From the NCBI RefSeq assembly GCF_900497805.2, contig NW_020954610.1, forward strand, positions 27,644,842-27,708,841: a stretch of DNA of 64,000 bases, in the 5' to 3' direction. The translations under genes and the position numbers were made by a program. Origin of the DNA: Vombatus ursinus (Eukaryota; Chordata; Mammalia; Diprotodontia; Vombatidae). The notes under the pieces were generated by a model. The model did no database searches, was not told where the DNA came from, and saw only the letters and a list, made by a program, of their open reading frames with translations. Position 1 is the first letter of the stretch; every line of letters begins with the position of its first letter. This document shows positions 1-11,790 of the stretch, in pieces.

Positions 1-290
1 TGATAGAAAATGCTGTCCACATGAAAAGAAAGAACTATGGAGTTTGAATGCAGATCAAAGCACAGTATTTGCTATTTTTTTCTTCTGTTGAGTTTTGTTT
101 CCTTTTTCTGGTGGTTCCCCCTATTGGTTCTAATTCTTCCTTACAACATCACTAATATGAAAATATATATAATAGGAATGTTTATGTATAGCCTATATCA
201 GATTGTGCACCATCTTGGAAAGGGTGGTGGGGAGGGAGGGGGACAAAAATTTTAAACTCAAAAGCATATTGAAGTGGTTATTGATAAATA
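1..290 (+). mobile_element. L1 3' UTR fragment, cut by window edge
   Basis: The segment matches the common 3' end of L1 copies elsewhere in this window: the block after ORF2 (gaaagaactatggagt), the Pyrimidine-rich UTR, then tatagcctatatcagatt and a G-rich run before the A-rich tail. ORF2 would lie to the left, outside the window. The tail runs into the next element near 300-340. Confidence 0.7.
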
Positions 291-436
291 AAAATAAATT
301 AATACAAAAAGAAACAATGAAACAAAATCAAAAGAGTAAAAAAAATTAGAAATGAAGGAAATGGAAGCTAGTGACTTTAGGAGAAATCAAGACATTGTAA
401 AACAAAAACAAAAGAATGAAATAAATAGAAAACAAT

Positions 437-907
437 GTGAAATATCTCAGTGAAAAAACAACTGACCTGCAAAATAAATCCAGGAGAGATCATTTAAAAA
501 TTATTGAACTATCTGAAAGCCATGACCAAAAAAATAAAAGCCTAGATATCATCTTTCAAGAAATTATCACAGAAAACTGCCCTGATATTTTAGAACCAGA
601 GGGCAAAATAGAAATTGAAAGAATTCACTTATCACCTCCTGAAAGAGATCTCCAAAAGAAAACTCCTAGGAATATTGTACCCAAATTCCAAAGTTCCCAG
701 GTCAAAGCAGCCAGGAAGAAACAATTCAAGTATTGTGGAAACACAATCAGGATAACACAAGATTTAGCAACTTCTACATTAAGGGATCGCAGGTCATGGC
801 ATAGTATTCTGGAAGTCAAAGGAGATAGGATTGCAGCAAAGAATCACCTACCCACCAAAACTGAGTATAATCTTTCAGGGGAAAAAAATGGACATTCAGT
901 GAAATAG
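437..907 (+). pseudogene. HAL1 ORF1 fragment, C-terminal half
   Basis: A 156-residue open frame beginning MKYLSEKTTDLQNKSRRDHLK and ending soon after GEKNGHSVK. It covers the L1 ORF1p RNA-recognition region (IEIERIHLSPPERD) and the C-terminal domain (AARKKQFKYCGNTIRITQDLA). L1 ORF1p is a trimeric RNA-binding chaperone of the retrotransposition particle. The N-terminal coiled coil is missing because the element is 5'-truncated. Compared with copy A (38195-38737), the VKEKILQAARKK stretch has lost a few residues. Non-functional. Confidence 0.7.
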
Positions 908-1132
908 AAGACTTTCAAACATTCTTGATGAAAAGACCAGACCTGAATAGAGAATTTGACTTTCAAATACAAGACTCAAGAGAAGCATGAAGAGGTAAAC
1001 AGGAAAGAGAAATCATAAGGGACTTATTAAGGTTGAACTGTTTACATTCCTGCATGGAAAGATGACTTTTGTGATTCATAGGACCTTTGTCGGTATTAGG
1101 GCAGTTGGAGGGGAAAAAAATTATATGTGTAT

Positions 1133-1177
<45 letters not shown>
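1133..1177. repeat. (GATA)n microsatellite inside HAL1
   Basis: About 11 perfect GATA units. Shorter GATA/GATACATA runs lie at the equivalent place in HAL1 copies A (about 38981-39021) and B (about 42560-42578), so the repeat was seeded by the element. Confidence 0.9.
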
Positions 1178-2089
1178 GGGCACATGTTGAGTTGAAGATG
1201 AAAGGCTGAAATTAAGGGGTGAGGGAGGATTACACTGAGAAAAGGAGAAAGGGAGAGGTATAATGGGGTAAATTATTTCACAAAAAACAGACAAAAAAGG
1301 ATTTTTACTATATAGGGGAAACAAGGGAAGGTGAGAGGGAATGAGTGAATCTTATTCTCATTGCATTTGGCTTAAGAAGTGAATAACATACATACTCAAT
1401 TGTGTATGGAAATCTGTCTTACTCTACAGGAAAATAGGGGGGAAGGGTATAAGAGAGCAGGAGGATAAGAGAGGGGAGGGCAGATTGGTGAGGGGATAAT
1501 CAAAAGTAAACACTTCTAAGGAGGTACAGGGTACAAAGAGAGAATAAAATAAATGGGGGTGGGTGGGATAGTATGAAGGGAAATATACTTAGTTTTGGGT
1601 TTTTTTTGTTTTTTTTTACAACATAACTATTATGGAATTGTTTTGCATGACTACCCATGTATAGCCTGTATCGAGTTGTTTGCCTTCTCAATAAGAGTGA
1701 GGAGGGAGGAAGGGAGAAAATTTGGAACCCAAAGTTTTAAAAACAAATGTTAAAAATTGTTTTCACATACAACTGGCAAATAAGATATACAAGTAATGGC
1801 GTATAGAAATATCCTGACCTACAGGAAAATAGAAGGGGAATGGGATAAAAGAAGTGGTGTAGAGTAGAAGGGGTGGCAGATTAGGGGAAGGAGTATTCAG
1901 AATGCATGCCATCTTGTGGTGGGGGAAGGGATGGGATGGAGAGTAAATTTGGAACTCAAAATCTTGTGGAAGTGAATGTTGAAAACTAAAAATAAATTAA
2001 TTAATAAGAATTTAAAAAAAGAGCCACAAGATAAACATTATACACATACATATGTATATACATACACACCATATGCATTTTATATATGG

Positions 2090-2335
2090 CCAACATTTTA
2101 TAGCACTTAGGCATTCTGATTTCTAATTATTATTTCATTTGATCCTCAGAACAACCCTGGGGTATGTTCTTTTATTATTCCCATTTTATAGATGAGGAAA
2201 CGGAGACAAACAGAGGCTAAGTGACTTTCCCAGGATTGCAGAACTAGTGTGTGGGTAAGGATAGATTTGAATGCTGGTCTTCCTGACTCCAGACCCTGTG
2301 CTTTACCCACTATGCCACTTAGCTATGTACGTGCA
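2090..2335 (-). mobile_element. CORE-SINE (MIR/THER/MON1 class), near full length
   Basis: Read on the minus strand it has a tRNA-like head (gcatagtgggtaaagcac), a B-box-like segment, the CORE motif around gtgacttnccnagg, tcctcatctataaaatgg, and a 3' part with ttgtgaggatcaaatgaaat-like sequence. This order is diagnostic of the CORE-SINE superfamily. Confidence 0.75.
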
Positions 2336-2589
2336 TGTGCACACATGCTTATACACACATATGCATAGGTACATGTATATATGTAAAGGCTTCTGAAGTA
2401 ATTTCCTCAACATAATCAATTTTGTAGGAGTTACAACTATTTTAAACCCATTTTACTGATGAGGAAATTGGGTTCCAGAAAGATGAAATGGTTTGCTTTG
2501 GTTACCCAGATGGAACAATTAGTAACAGCATTTGGAAACAAGTTAATAAAGATGTAACAAAACAACAACAACAACAACAAAAGATAAAT

Positions 2590-2966
2590 AAAGGAAGAAT
2601 TTAAAACCAAAGAAGATAGAGAGCATTGAAAAATGTAAAATGGATAATTTTGATTACACAAAATTGAAAATTCTTTGCACAAAACTAATGCAACCAAAAT
2701 TATAAGGAAAGCAGAAAACTAGGAGAAAAAAATATAGCAAGTATCCCTGATAAAGTCCTCATTTCTCAAATATGTAGAGAACTGAGATAAATTTATAAGA
2801 ATACAAGTCATTCCCCAATTGATAAATGGTCACAGGATAAAAACAGGCAGTTTTCAGACAAAAAAATCAAAACTATCTATAGTCACATAAAAAAATGTTT
2901 TAAATCATTATTGATTAAAGGAATGAAAATTAAAGCGATTCTGAGGTATCACATCATACCCATCAG
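2590..2966 (+). mobile_element. L1 ORF2 3'-region fragment
   Basis: Matches the L1 ORF2 segment between the reverse transcriptase and C-terminus: gataattttgattacacaaa, then ctcatttctcaaatatgtag and cattccccaattgataaatg. It stops abruptly near 2966, where ORF1 sequence of another L1 begins. A short (CAA)n run lies at its left edge (about 2561-2580). Confidence 0.65.
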
Positions 2967-2979
2967 GAAATACAACAAT

Positions 2980-5790
2980 CCACTGAAGAAAACAATTTCT
3001 TAAGGAGTACAATTGGCCAAATGGAAAAGAAAATGCAAAAGCTAGTTGAAGAAAACAACACCTTAAAAGTTAGACCTGGGCAAGTGGAAGCTAATGACTT
3101 TATGAGACATCCCAAATCAATCAAGTTCAAAAGAATGAAAAAATGGAAGAAAATATAAAATAACTCATGGGAAAAACAACTGACCTGGAACATAGATCCA
3201 GAGGATACAATATCAGAACCATTAAACTACTTGAAAGCCATAAAATCAAAAGGAGGACCTGGATAGCATCTTTAAAGAAATTAAGGGAAACTGTCCTGCT
3301 GTCCTGGAACCAGAGGGCAAAATACAAATTGAAGGAATTGACCAATCACCTCAGGAAAGAGATCCCAAAATAAAACCCCCAAGGAACATTGTAGCCAAAT
3401 TTCAGAACTATAAGGTCAAGGAAAAAAATACTACAAGTGGCCAGAAAGAAATAATTCATATATCAGGGAGTTATATTCAATATTACACAAAATTTGGCAG
3501 TGGCAACATTAAAAAATCAGAAGTCATAGAACAGTATATTCTGGAGGGCAAAAGAGCCAAGACTACAACCACGAATCACTTACCTGGCAAAATTAAGCAT
3601 AATATGTCAAGGGGAAAAATGGTAATTCAGCAAAACAGAAGAATTTCAAGGCTTCATAAAGAGAAGACCAGAATTATCAAGATTCAAGAGAAACACAAAC
3701 AGATAAAAAGAAAAAAATAAAACATAAGGGATTCAATAGAGCTGAACTGTTTACATCCCTACACAGGAAGATGATACCTGTAACTCTTAAAGACTGTATC
3801 ACTAACAATATAGATAGAAGGACTATACATAGACAGATGGTATGGGTATACAGTGAGGTTGAGATAATTACAAAAAAAAGCAATTAAGGGATGAGAAAGA
3901 AGACTAAAATGGATGCAGAATAAAGGGAGAGGTAGAATGAGGTAAATTATCTCACATGAAGAGGTGCAAAAAACCTATTTCAGTGGAGGGGAAGATGAGA
4001 AGTGAGGCAATGGGCATTACTTGAACCTTACTTTCACCAGTACTGGCTCAAAGAGGGAATAATATACACAATCAGTTGAATATAAAAATCTATCTTACCC
4101 AACAGGGAAGTAGGAGGAGAGGCAATTAAGTAAAGGGAGGGACTGACGGGAGAGAGAGCAGACTGGGGAAGTAGTAGATAAAAACAAAACACTGTCCAGG
4201 AGAGAAAGGGTGACAGTAGAGAAAGGAAAAACAGGAAGAAGAATAGAATGGAGGGAAATGCACAGGTCGTAGTCATAATTGTGAAAGTGAATGGGATGAA
4301 CTATCCCACAAAACAGAAATGGACACCAGTGTAGATAAAAACCAGAATCCTACAAATATGTTGCTTGCAAGAAGCACACTTGAAGCAAAGAGACACACAG
4401 AGAGTAAAAATAAGGGACTGGAGTAGACTCTATTATCCTTCAGCTGAAATTAGAAAAAAAAAACAATCGGGGTAGCAATCCTGATCTTAGACAAACTAAA
4501 AGCAAAAATAGACCTAATTAAAGGAGATAAGGAATGAAACTACATCTTGCTAAAAGGTACCATAGACAATGAAGAAATCAAATTAGAAGAGCTAGGAATA
4601 GCCTACCTGTCAGATCTATGGGGAGGGGAAGATTTCATGACCAAAGAAGAGATAGAGAGCGTTACAAAATGTAGAATAGATAATTTTGATCATATTTAAT
4701 TGAAAAACTTTTGTATAAATGAAACTAATGCAATCAAGATTAGAAGGAAAGCAGAGAGCTGGGAAATACTCTTCACAGTGTCTCTGATAAAGGCCTCATT
4801 TCTCAAATATATAGAGAACTGAGTGGAATTTATAAGAATACAAGCCATTCCCCATATGATAAACAGGAAGTTTTCAGATGGAGAAATCAAAGGTGTGTAT
4901 AGGCATATGAAGAAGTGTTTTAAATCACTTTTGATTAGATAAATGAAAATTGAATAACTCTGTAATATTAATTATATTGGTTAATATGACAGAAAATGAA
5001 AATTATAAATCCTGGAGAGGATGTAGGAAAATTGGGACACTGATATACTGTTGGTGGAGCTGTGAACTGATCAAACCATTCTGGGGAACAATTTGAAAGT
5101 ATGCTAAAAATTCAACCAAACTCTGCATATCCTTTGGTCCAACAATACCACTACTAGGTCTGTATCCCAAAAGATCTTTAAAAAAAGGGAAAACAACCTA
5201 CATGTGCAAAAATACTTATGGTAGACCTATTCATGGTGGCAAAATATTGGAAACTGAGGGGATGCCCATCAGATGGGAAATGGCTGAGCAAGCTGTGGTA
5301 TATTAATGTAATGGAATGCTATTGGGCAATAAGAAATGATGAACAGGCACATTTCAGAAAAAACTGGAAAGACTTGTACAAACTGATGCAAAAAGAAATG
5401 AGTAGAACCAGAAAAATACCATACACAGTATCAGCAATATCATGTGATCAACTATGAATGACTTGGCTTTTCTCAGAAACACAATAATTTAAAACAAGAA
5501 CAAAAGACTCCAGAAGGAAAATTCTACCCATATCCAGATAAAGAACTGATGGACTCTGAATGCAGATTAATGCATATTTTTCACTTATTTATTCATGTGT
5601 TTTTTTCTTTTACTCTATTTCTTCTTCTATTTCTGTGATGAATTTGGATATATATTTTACATGATAGCATATGTATAAACTATATCAAACTGTCTACTAT
5701 TTTCAGAAGGTGGGAGGTGAGGGAGAGCTAAAATTTTGGAACTCAACATCTTGTAGAAATAAATGCTAAAAATTTTCTTGACACATAATT
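2980..5790 (+). mobile_element. L1 with internal deletion in ORF2
   Basis: The order is ORF1 middle to C-terminus (2990-3700), a spacer of about 560 bp, the start of the endonuclease (4270-4600; LQEAHLKQRDTQRVKIRDW can be read on translation), then a jump near 4600 to the ORF2 C-terminal third (4620-5457) and the 3' UTR to about 5790. The reverse transcriptase core and most of the endonuclease are missing. ORF1 contains several stops and frameshifts. Compare the L1 at 14325, which keeps the endonuclease. Confidence 0.75.
5218..5457 (+). pseudogene. L1 ORF2p C-terminal fragment
   Basis: 79 residues containing KWLSKLWYINVMECYWAIRN and NWKDLYKLMQKEMSRTRK. These align with the conserved extreme C-terminus of L1 ORF2p (WLNK-WYI-MEYY-AI ... 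W-L--L-LSE-S). The matching fragment at 10454-10657 has the same residues. This part lies downstream of the reverse transcriptase and carries no catalytic residues. Remnant only. Confidence 0.75.
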
Positions 5791-5814
5791 GTGGGAAAAA
5801 TAAAATGCAATTAA

Positions 5815-5878
5815 AAGTGTGTGTGTATACATATATACATACACACACACACATACACACACACACATATATATATGT
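5815..5878. repeat. (TG)n/(CA)n/(TA)n microsatellite at L1 tail
   Basis: Alternating gtgtgtgt, tatacata and acacacac blocks directly follow the A-rich L1 tail (aataaaatgcaattaaaa), so the tract probably grew from that tail. Confidence 0.85.
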
Positions 5879-5929
5879 AGCAAGATTTCCTCATAAGTAG
5901 AGAAGTCTAAAAATCTAATGGGTTAATTA

Positions 5930-6085
5930 GGGGGTTAGTGAATTAACTGTCACTAGAGGTCTTCAAGGAGAGACTAGATGAACATTTGAATGGGTATTGT
6001 AGAGGAGATTCATACTTTAGATGGGATTTGGATAAAATTACTCTAAGGTATGGATCGGATTCAATTCTGCAATGCTAAGATCCTC
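5930..6085 (+). mobile_element. CR1/L3-like LINE 3' end
   Basis: The text gaggtcttcaaggagagact, agatgaacatttgaatggg, then a degraded gattggataaaatnactct and attcaattctgcaatgctaa follows the order of the common CR1/L3 3' terminus (ggtcttcaag..ctggatg.....ggttggactagatgacct..). Old and divergent; recognised by pattern only. Confidence 0.45.
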
Positions 6086-6254
6086 ATGTGAAAACTATTT
6101 TAAATTTTACACATTTCAGCCACGTAAAATATTGTGGAAATGACTCATAGGTCATAACCTTGCAAAAAAGCTATTTTTGTATTTAATAAGAGCGTCTGAT
6201 TAACCTGCTTTAGCCTTGATTACAATCTGTGGTGATGTTTTACAGTAAGGACTC

Positions 6255-6380
6255 AGCCTGTATCTAAAACTAACAAGTATATGATATACTGAATTTGGGG
6301 TGAAAAGACTTGGGTTCTAGACCTGGCTTCATAGATATTTACCTTTATGACCTGAATACTTATGCCCCCGACTACCATTT
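6255..6380 (+). mobile_element. Degraded CORE-SINE fragment
   Basis: gacttgggttctagacctgg resembles a SINE B-box, followed by a decayed tatgacctgaatacttatg CORE-like stretch. Weak match. Confidence 0.35.
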
Positions 6381-7419
6381 AAGAAAAAGGACTGGGATAG
6401 ATACGTTGGGAAATAAACGTGATACAGAAAGTAAAGACATCAGCATAAGTATTTTTAAGGAATAAATTTCATCATTATTATTATCCTTTGAACCTAATTC
6501 ATGGATCTGCATGCAGGAGTTCTGAGGACTGTCAGACTATAGAAAAAAAGTCCCTCATGGGTTGACTGTGGGAGTTCACTGAGACAATTTTCTTCTCTTC
6601 CTATCTGATTGAGAAGACAGGTTTTCTACAGCCCTTTGTGACTGTGGAAAATATGACATGGTTTTTGCCCTGTAGAGACATAATGACAGAATCAGAGGGA
6701 GCAGATATGCATATACAGTTTGTTAACTTTCAAGTCTTTCCCATGGTTCTTATCCACTAAATTGTCTTGAATCACTATATTTACTGAACCTGAGTTAACC
6801 TTTCTTAATACATCTTGACAGCACATTTCTTTGCAAAGTTCAAAGTACCTATCTCATTATTGCTGTTTAGCAAGTATTAAACAATAATGAGAAGAAGAAT
6901 GAGGAGCCAAGCTCACCCAAGTGCTTCATTTGATTGATTGGAAAAGACTGGTAAGGTTATTTAGTGATAGACTCTGGAATTGGAAGTGGCCATCAACACA
7001 ATGACTATGTGAGAAATGGCAAGCTACAAAAGTTTAAGTGGCCTAGGGTCCAGATAATATAGATAGATGCCTACCTGAAAGCCGGAGACTGGACCTGATG
7101 ATGTCTCAAGGTCCCTTCTAGTTCTGTTTTTCTAGTTATGTTATTTTACTTCCCACATCAGTAGTCATTTGCTTTTAAGTCCATTTAATTATCTTCAACC
7201 AACCCTCTTCATATTTGCCACATTTGGATTTCTATCTCCTCATTTTTTGGGAAATCAATAGTGTGTTAAAGAAAAAAATTACAGTGATACCTTAAAGGAC
7301 ATAGCTAATAGCTACTATTCAAGAAATCACTGTGTTAACTTGCTTTATAAACTGCATCTCTTGTATTTCACTTTCAGAATGGATCAAGGACCAGGATAGA
7401 TGATAAAAAGTTAAGGAGA

Positions 7420-7486
7420 GAGCTATGTGACCCTGGACAAGTCACTTAACCCCATTGCCTAAAAATAAAAAAAAAATAAAAATAAA
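7420..7486 (+). mobile_element. 5'-truncated SINE tail with target-site duplication
   Basis: Only the last part of a tRNA-derived SINE (agctatgtgaccctggacaa gtcacttaacc) and an A-rich tail are present. It is bracketed by the perfect 15-bp repeat aaaaagttaaggaga at 7405-7419 and 7487-7501, so it is a genuine 5'-truncated retroposition and not a decayed longer copy. Confidence 0.75.
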
Positions 7487-8162
7487 AAAAAGTTAAGGAG
7501 AAAGTAGACTGTAAGAAAGTTTTTTGGGAAGCAACACAATTGGAGAAATGTTTCACAAGTACAGTCCAGAAGGATTTCTAGGTTGAACTGAGATCAGATA
7601 ATAAATAATTGATAGGAGAAAAGAAGTTATTCTTATCCCCAAACATAATATCAACAAAGATAGGGTTAGTACTAAGGAGTTTATGAATGCTAAACCCTTT
7701 ATACATTGTTTAAAAAGTTATTGGAAAAGACTTTCATGGATAGCATTAAGAACAGGGAAGCCATTTACCAATCTGAGACTTTGTTCGGTGGGGGTGAGGG
7801 AGAAGGTTGGATGATTTGAGGTTCATACCTGCAGACAGATCAAATTAGATGCCTTCTCAGATATTATTTGAACTTAAGGGGGAAAGCTAGAGAGTAGAGT
7901 AGCTATAGGTATCCCTGAGGAAAAAAATCACCTCTTTTTGAAATCAGGAAATCACCAAAAATACATTTACCTAGATGTAAAAGGGAGAAGACTTGATATT
8001 TACACTGGTATTCTACTACCATTGCTGAAAATGATCCTTCCTCAGAACTCACATGTTATTCTATTTGTATCTCTCTAGTGAACTCACCATGTTCAGTTTT
8101 GTATTAGTTGTTATGCACAGATTTTAATTCCCTTTCTAGAACTTTAACGATCACTGGTTTTG

Positions 8163-8395
8163 CATAGGAAGGGACCTTAGAGACACTCATGTTCAATGCC
8201 CTTATTTTAAATGGAGAGGAAATTGAGACTCAGAAAAGTTAGGTAACTTGTCTAAGGTCACACATGTATTAAATAACAGTGTTGAGATTGGAGGGATTAT
8301 ATGGTTACTGAGTTCCTTTCTAGCTCTCAAATTCTATGATGAGGTGGTTTTGTCTTCTGACTCCAAACTGTACATCTTTCCATTATGCTTAATGA
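8163..8395 (-). mobile_element. CORE-SINE remnant, possibly two overlapping copies
   Basis: Contains ggaaattgagactcagaaaa, aggtaacttgtctaaggtca and the downstream ttctgactccaaactgtaca of a minus-strand CORE-SINE. A block resembling a SINE 3' segment (ctttctagctctcaaattct) sits in the middle, suggesting a nested second fragment. Confidence 0.5.
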
Positions 8396-9229
8396 CTTCC
8401 ATTATATTTAAATGATTAGTGACCTAGTCATTAGAGGTCCAATGCTTAATAAAATTCACATTCATAAGAGATCCTTGAGGTTCAGAATGCCAAAGGTACT
8501 AGAGGGCCTAGACTTCTGGGCCCAAATGCCATGTTTGCTCCACATCAATGATGTCTTTTAGGTTTTTCCCATCCCCCATTATCTTGGCATGAATTTTACA
8601 CTAAATGTGAGCCATTCAATATGGTGTATTGATACCACCTTGGGTTCTGGAAACTCTAATACATCCCTAGCCTCAGAGAGTCAGAGAAACTATGGGTCCT
8701 ATATCAAAGGTCTTGCATCTATATCCATCTATGGTCTTGAGCAAAATAATCAGTGATCCTTAGTCATGGCAACCCAAAGCTACAGAAGGATATTTTCCTT
8801 TAAGAAATGTGGAGATTTAAAACCAAGTGTTTATTTCTTTTTCTTCTATCACATTCAGGATATCATCTAAATATGCCTCCTCTCTGCCATTGTAGGATTT
8901 TTATGGAGCTTGCAGTAAGTCTAAGTCAGTTTGCCTTTGGGAATCAAAAAACAAGTTATTTACTTTTCTGGGACAGGAGACAGAAGTCTATGCTGGCTCC
9001 AACTCTCTTTTCTCTGGATTTAGAATAGCCACATGTGGAAGCTGACACTTCCATCCCTGCACTAACCATCCTCAGTGATTGCAGGACTTTGGAGGTTGAA
9101 AGAAGTCAAAATCAACTGGTTCTTTCATCATCCTGCAGCAGGTAAACTCCCAGCTCTCACTCACCTTATCACTGAGATTTATAATCTCCATTTGCTGGAG
9201 TGAAAATCTCTTCCCCTTACTACTTTGCT

Positions 9230-10168
9230 TTTCTTCAGTCTTTCATCTTCCTTGTCATCCATATCTATTCAGTTGTCAAATCTTATCTTTTCTACCTGCA
9301 AAACATCTTTGTATTTGTTTGATTCTTTCCACTTACAAAGCCATTACCCTGGATCAAGTTCTCAGCACCTGAACCTCTGAAATAGCCTCCTATCTGGGCT
9401 CCTTGACTCCAATCTCTCTTCAATACATCCACCATACTGCTTTCAAAATAATATTCCTAAAACCTAGATCTGAACACAGAGCCAAATTGCTAAAATTTAT
9501 ATGACTCCTTAGTGCATGTAAATAAAATAACAACTCCTCAGTCTGGCATTTAAAACCCTATAGGATATAGGTTTGACCAATCTTTCCAACTTATTGCATA
9601 TAGCTCTCCTTCATGTACCTTAACTTTTAGAAAAAAGGTATTTTTCTAAACTCAGCATTCCAACTCCCATTTACTTACCTTTCCACAGACTATCTACGAT
9701 ACCTAAAATGCATTTTCTCTCTACTTCCTACCTCTTAAAATCTCTATTGCCATCTAGTACATGAAACCTTCCCTGACCCATTCAGCTATCAATGCTCCCA
9801 GCATTCTCAAATTGTCTTGTTATCTGATTGATGTGCATGTTATATTCACTCTCTTACCACAATAGAAGGTAAGCTCCTTGAGTACAGGTACAGTTTCTTT
9901 CTTTTTTCTTTATGTCCCCAGAACACAGTGCTTTTCATGTGATACAATGGAAAGAAGATGGACTCTGGAGTTAGAGGATATATGTTCAAATACTACAACA
10001 AACATTAACTACTTATGTGACCTTGGGCAAATCAATTAATGTCTCTAGGCCTTAGTCTTCTCATCTGTAAAATGATAAGGTTGGACTAGATGGACTAAGT
10101 TACTTCCAGCACTAAACTTTGACCTTATAGTGGTCACTTACTAAATATTTGTTGAATTGAATTGAACC
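9230..10168 (+). mobile_element. L2 LINE 3' region and 3' end
   Basis: Shows the L2 sequence order: gctttcaaaataatattcctaaaacc, aactcctcagtctggcattt, accttccctgacccattcag, agaaggtaagctccttgag, then after a SINE insertion the terminal cttactaaatatttgttgaa with TGAAT repeats. No coding potential survives. It is interrupted by a CORE-SINE at about 9935-10130. Confidence 0.7.
9935..10130 (+). mobile_element. CORE-SINE inserted in L2
   Basis: tacaatggaaagaagatgga, then the CORE region ttatgtgaccttgggcaaat and cttctcatctgtaaaatgat. It splits the L2 end between ccagaacacagtgctt and gtggtcacttactaaat. Its right part belongs to the inverted duplication. Confidence 0.65.
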
Positions 10169-10396
10169 ATGCTTTACCTGGACTATTGTAATGGCCTAAC
10201 TGCTTTCCCTGCTTCCTGCTCCAACCTCTTCTTTCTATAATCCATTCTTTACCTAGACAATTTAACAATCTCCCTTTGACATGTCACTGACCATATCACT
10301 CTCCTCAAAAAAATAAGCAATACCTAATTTCCTTAAAGTTAAAAATAAGTTTCTTCTAGGTCTGCATCCCAAAGAGATCATAAAAAGAGCAAACAA
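10028..10396 (+). repeat. Inverted duplication, left (donor) arm
   Basis: These 369 bp reappear in reverse complement at 12208-12576 with about 10 substitutions and no length change. The arm covers a CORE-SINE 3' half, an L2 3' end, the start of a second L2 piece and the first 40 bp of the L1 insertion. It is the likely donor because all these repeats continue naturally on both sides here. Confidence 0.9.
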
Positions 10397-11033
10397 CCCA
10401 CATGTACAAAAATATTTATAGCAGCTCTTTTTGTGGTGGCAAAGAATTAGAAATTGATGGGATGTCCATCAATTGGAGAATGGCTGAACAAGTTGTGGTA
10501 TATAGATGTAATTGAATACTATTGTGCTATAATAAATGATGAGCAGGCAGATTTCAGAAAAAAAACCTGGAAAGACTTAGATGAACTGATGCTGAGTGAA
10601 ATGAGCAGAACCAGAAGAACATTGTACATAGTAACAGCCACATTATGGAATGACTAACTTTGATAGACTTAGCTATTCTCAGCAATGCAAGGATCTAAGA
10701 CAATTTCAAAAGACTCATGATGGAAAATACTATCCACATGTCTAGAAAGAACTATAGAGTCTGAATGAAGATCAAAGCATGCTATTTTCATTTTTTGGTG
10801 TTATTTTTTCTTTCTTTTGGTTTTTCCCTTTTGTTCTGATTCTTCTTTCACAACATGACTAATGAAGAAATGTGTTTAACATGATTGCACATGTATAACC
10901 TATATCAGATTGCTTGCTGTCTTTGGGGAGGGTGAGAGGGGAAGGTGGGAGGGAGAAAAAAGATTGGAACTCAAAATCTTATAAAAGTGAATGTTGAAAA
11001 CTTTCTTTACACATAAATGGAAAAAAATATTAT
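10356..11033 (+). mobile_element. 5'-truncated L1 3' end with target-site duplication
   Basis: It begins at the ORF2 segment aggtctgcatcccaaagaga, includes the ORF2 C-terminus and the full 3' UTR (catgtataacctatatcaga), and ends in an A-rich tail. The flanks ttaaaaataagtttctt (about 10339-10355) and ttaaaaataagctcttt (about 11033-11049) are an imperfect target-site duplication inside L2. Confidence 0.8.
10454..10657 (+). pseudogene. L1 ORF2p C-terminal fragment
   Basis: 67 residues: GEWLNKLWYIDVIEYYCAI, NDEQADFRKKTWKDL, MLSEMSRTRRTLYIVTATL. This is the extreme C-terminus of L1 ORF2p, well preserved, and ends at a stop shortly after the usual family position. The 5' truncation removed all catalytic domains. 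Confidence 0.8.
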
Positions 11034-11121
11034 TAAAAATAAGCTCTTTAACCTTTTAATTAAGATTGGCCAATATTATTCCAACCTTCATTTCTAGCAA
11101 TTCAAAGTTTAAACTACTCCA

Positions 11122-11346
11122 TTTGTTGTTGTTCAGTCATGTGTGACTCTTTGGGACCCCATTTGAGATTTTCTTGGCAAAGACACTGGAATGGCTTGCC
11201 ATTTCCTTCTCACTCAACAGATGAAAAAACTGAGACAAACAGCATTAAGTGATTTGCCCAGGGTCACACAGCTAGTAAGAGGTCAGATTTGAACTCAGGT
11301 CTGTCTTGACTCTAGGCTCTATTTATTCCACCATCTAGCAGTTCCA
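11122..11346 (-). mobile_element. Mar1/WSINE-type tRNA SINE, near full length
   Basis: On the plus strand it starts tttgttgttgttcagtcatg, then gactctttgggaccccattt, tcttggcaaagacactggaa, the CORE-like gatttgcccagggtcacaca and agatttgaactcaggtctg. This is the reverse complement of the SINE at 30505-30755. The end ttgttgttgtt is the element's (CAA)n 3' tail. Confidence 0.8.
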
Positions 11347-11790
11347 TTTTGCTTACAATCCATTCTATCCCATATAAACTACTCCCTATTCCTAGTATCA
11401 TCCTGCCTTCTCCGCATTTATATAGGTCTGTAATAATCTCTCCACATCTTCTCCTATTGAAATCCTTTTGTGTCTTTAAGCCCCAGTTCAGATATTAGTC
11501 TCTGTGCAACAGAAAGCATTCTCTGCCTTCTCAAATTTAACTGCAGAACTTTGTATGGAGCCTTGCCACCCTCCCCACCCCCACTCCAACTCCCAATAAC
11601 ACTTTACCTTTCATTATACTTATAAGTGAATATATTGTATTCTTCTCCTCCCCTTCCACAACCAGTAGAATGTAATCTCCCTGAGTTAGGGGATTGTGTC
11701 ATTTTTAATTTGTGTGTTCTTTGTCTAGAATGGTGCTTTGCATACAGTAGTTGCTTAATAACATTTATTGAAAAATTGAATTGCATTATT

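Larger units (their letters stand above)
341..2024 (+). mobile_element. HAL1 (half-L1) element, 5'-truncated
   Basis: It begins inside ORF1 (about 341), continues through the ORF1 C-terminal domain to about 990, then about 1 kb of non-coding sequence ending in gaatgttgaaaactaaaaat and an A-rich tail. No ORF2 sequence is present: the spacer that follows ORF1 runs straight into L1 3' UTR sequence near 1590-1620. The same layout recurs at 27318-30026, 37367-39851 and 40576-43381, so loss of ORF2 is a family trait and not damage to this copy. Half-L1 elements carrying ORF1 only are known in mammals and must borrow L1 machinery. Confidence 0.75.
10169..11790 (+). mobile_element. Second L2 LINE 3' region, twice interrupted
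   Basis: It starts ccatgctttacctggactat, continues after an L1 (10356-11033) and a minus-strand SINE (11122-11346), and ends with the L2 signature aatgtaatctccctgagtta, tgctttgcatacagtagttg and cttaataacatttattgaaa. Both insertions are younger than this L2. Confidence 0.65.
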
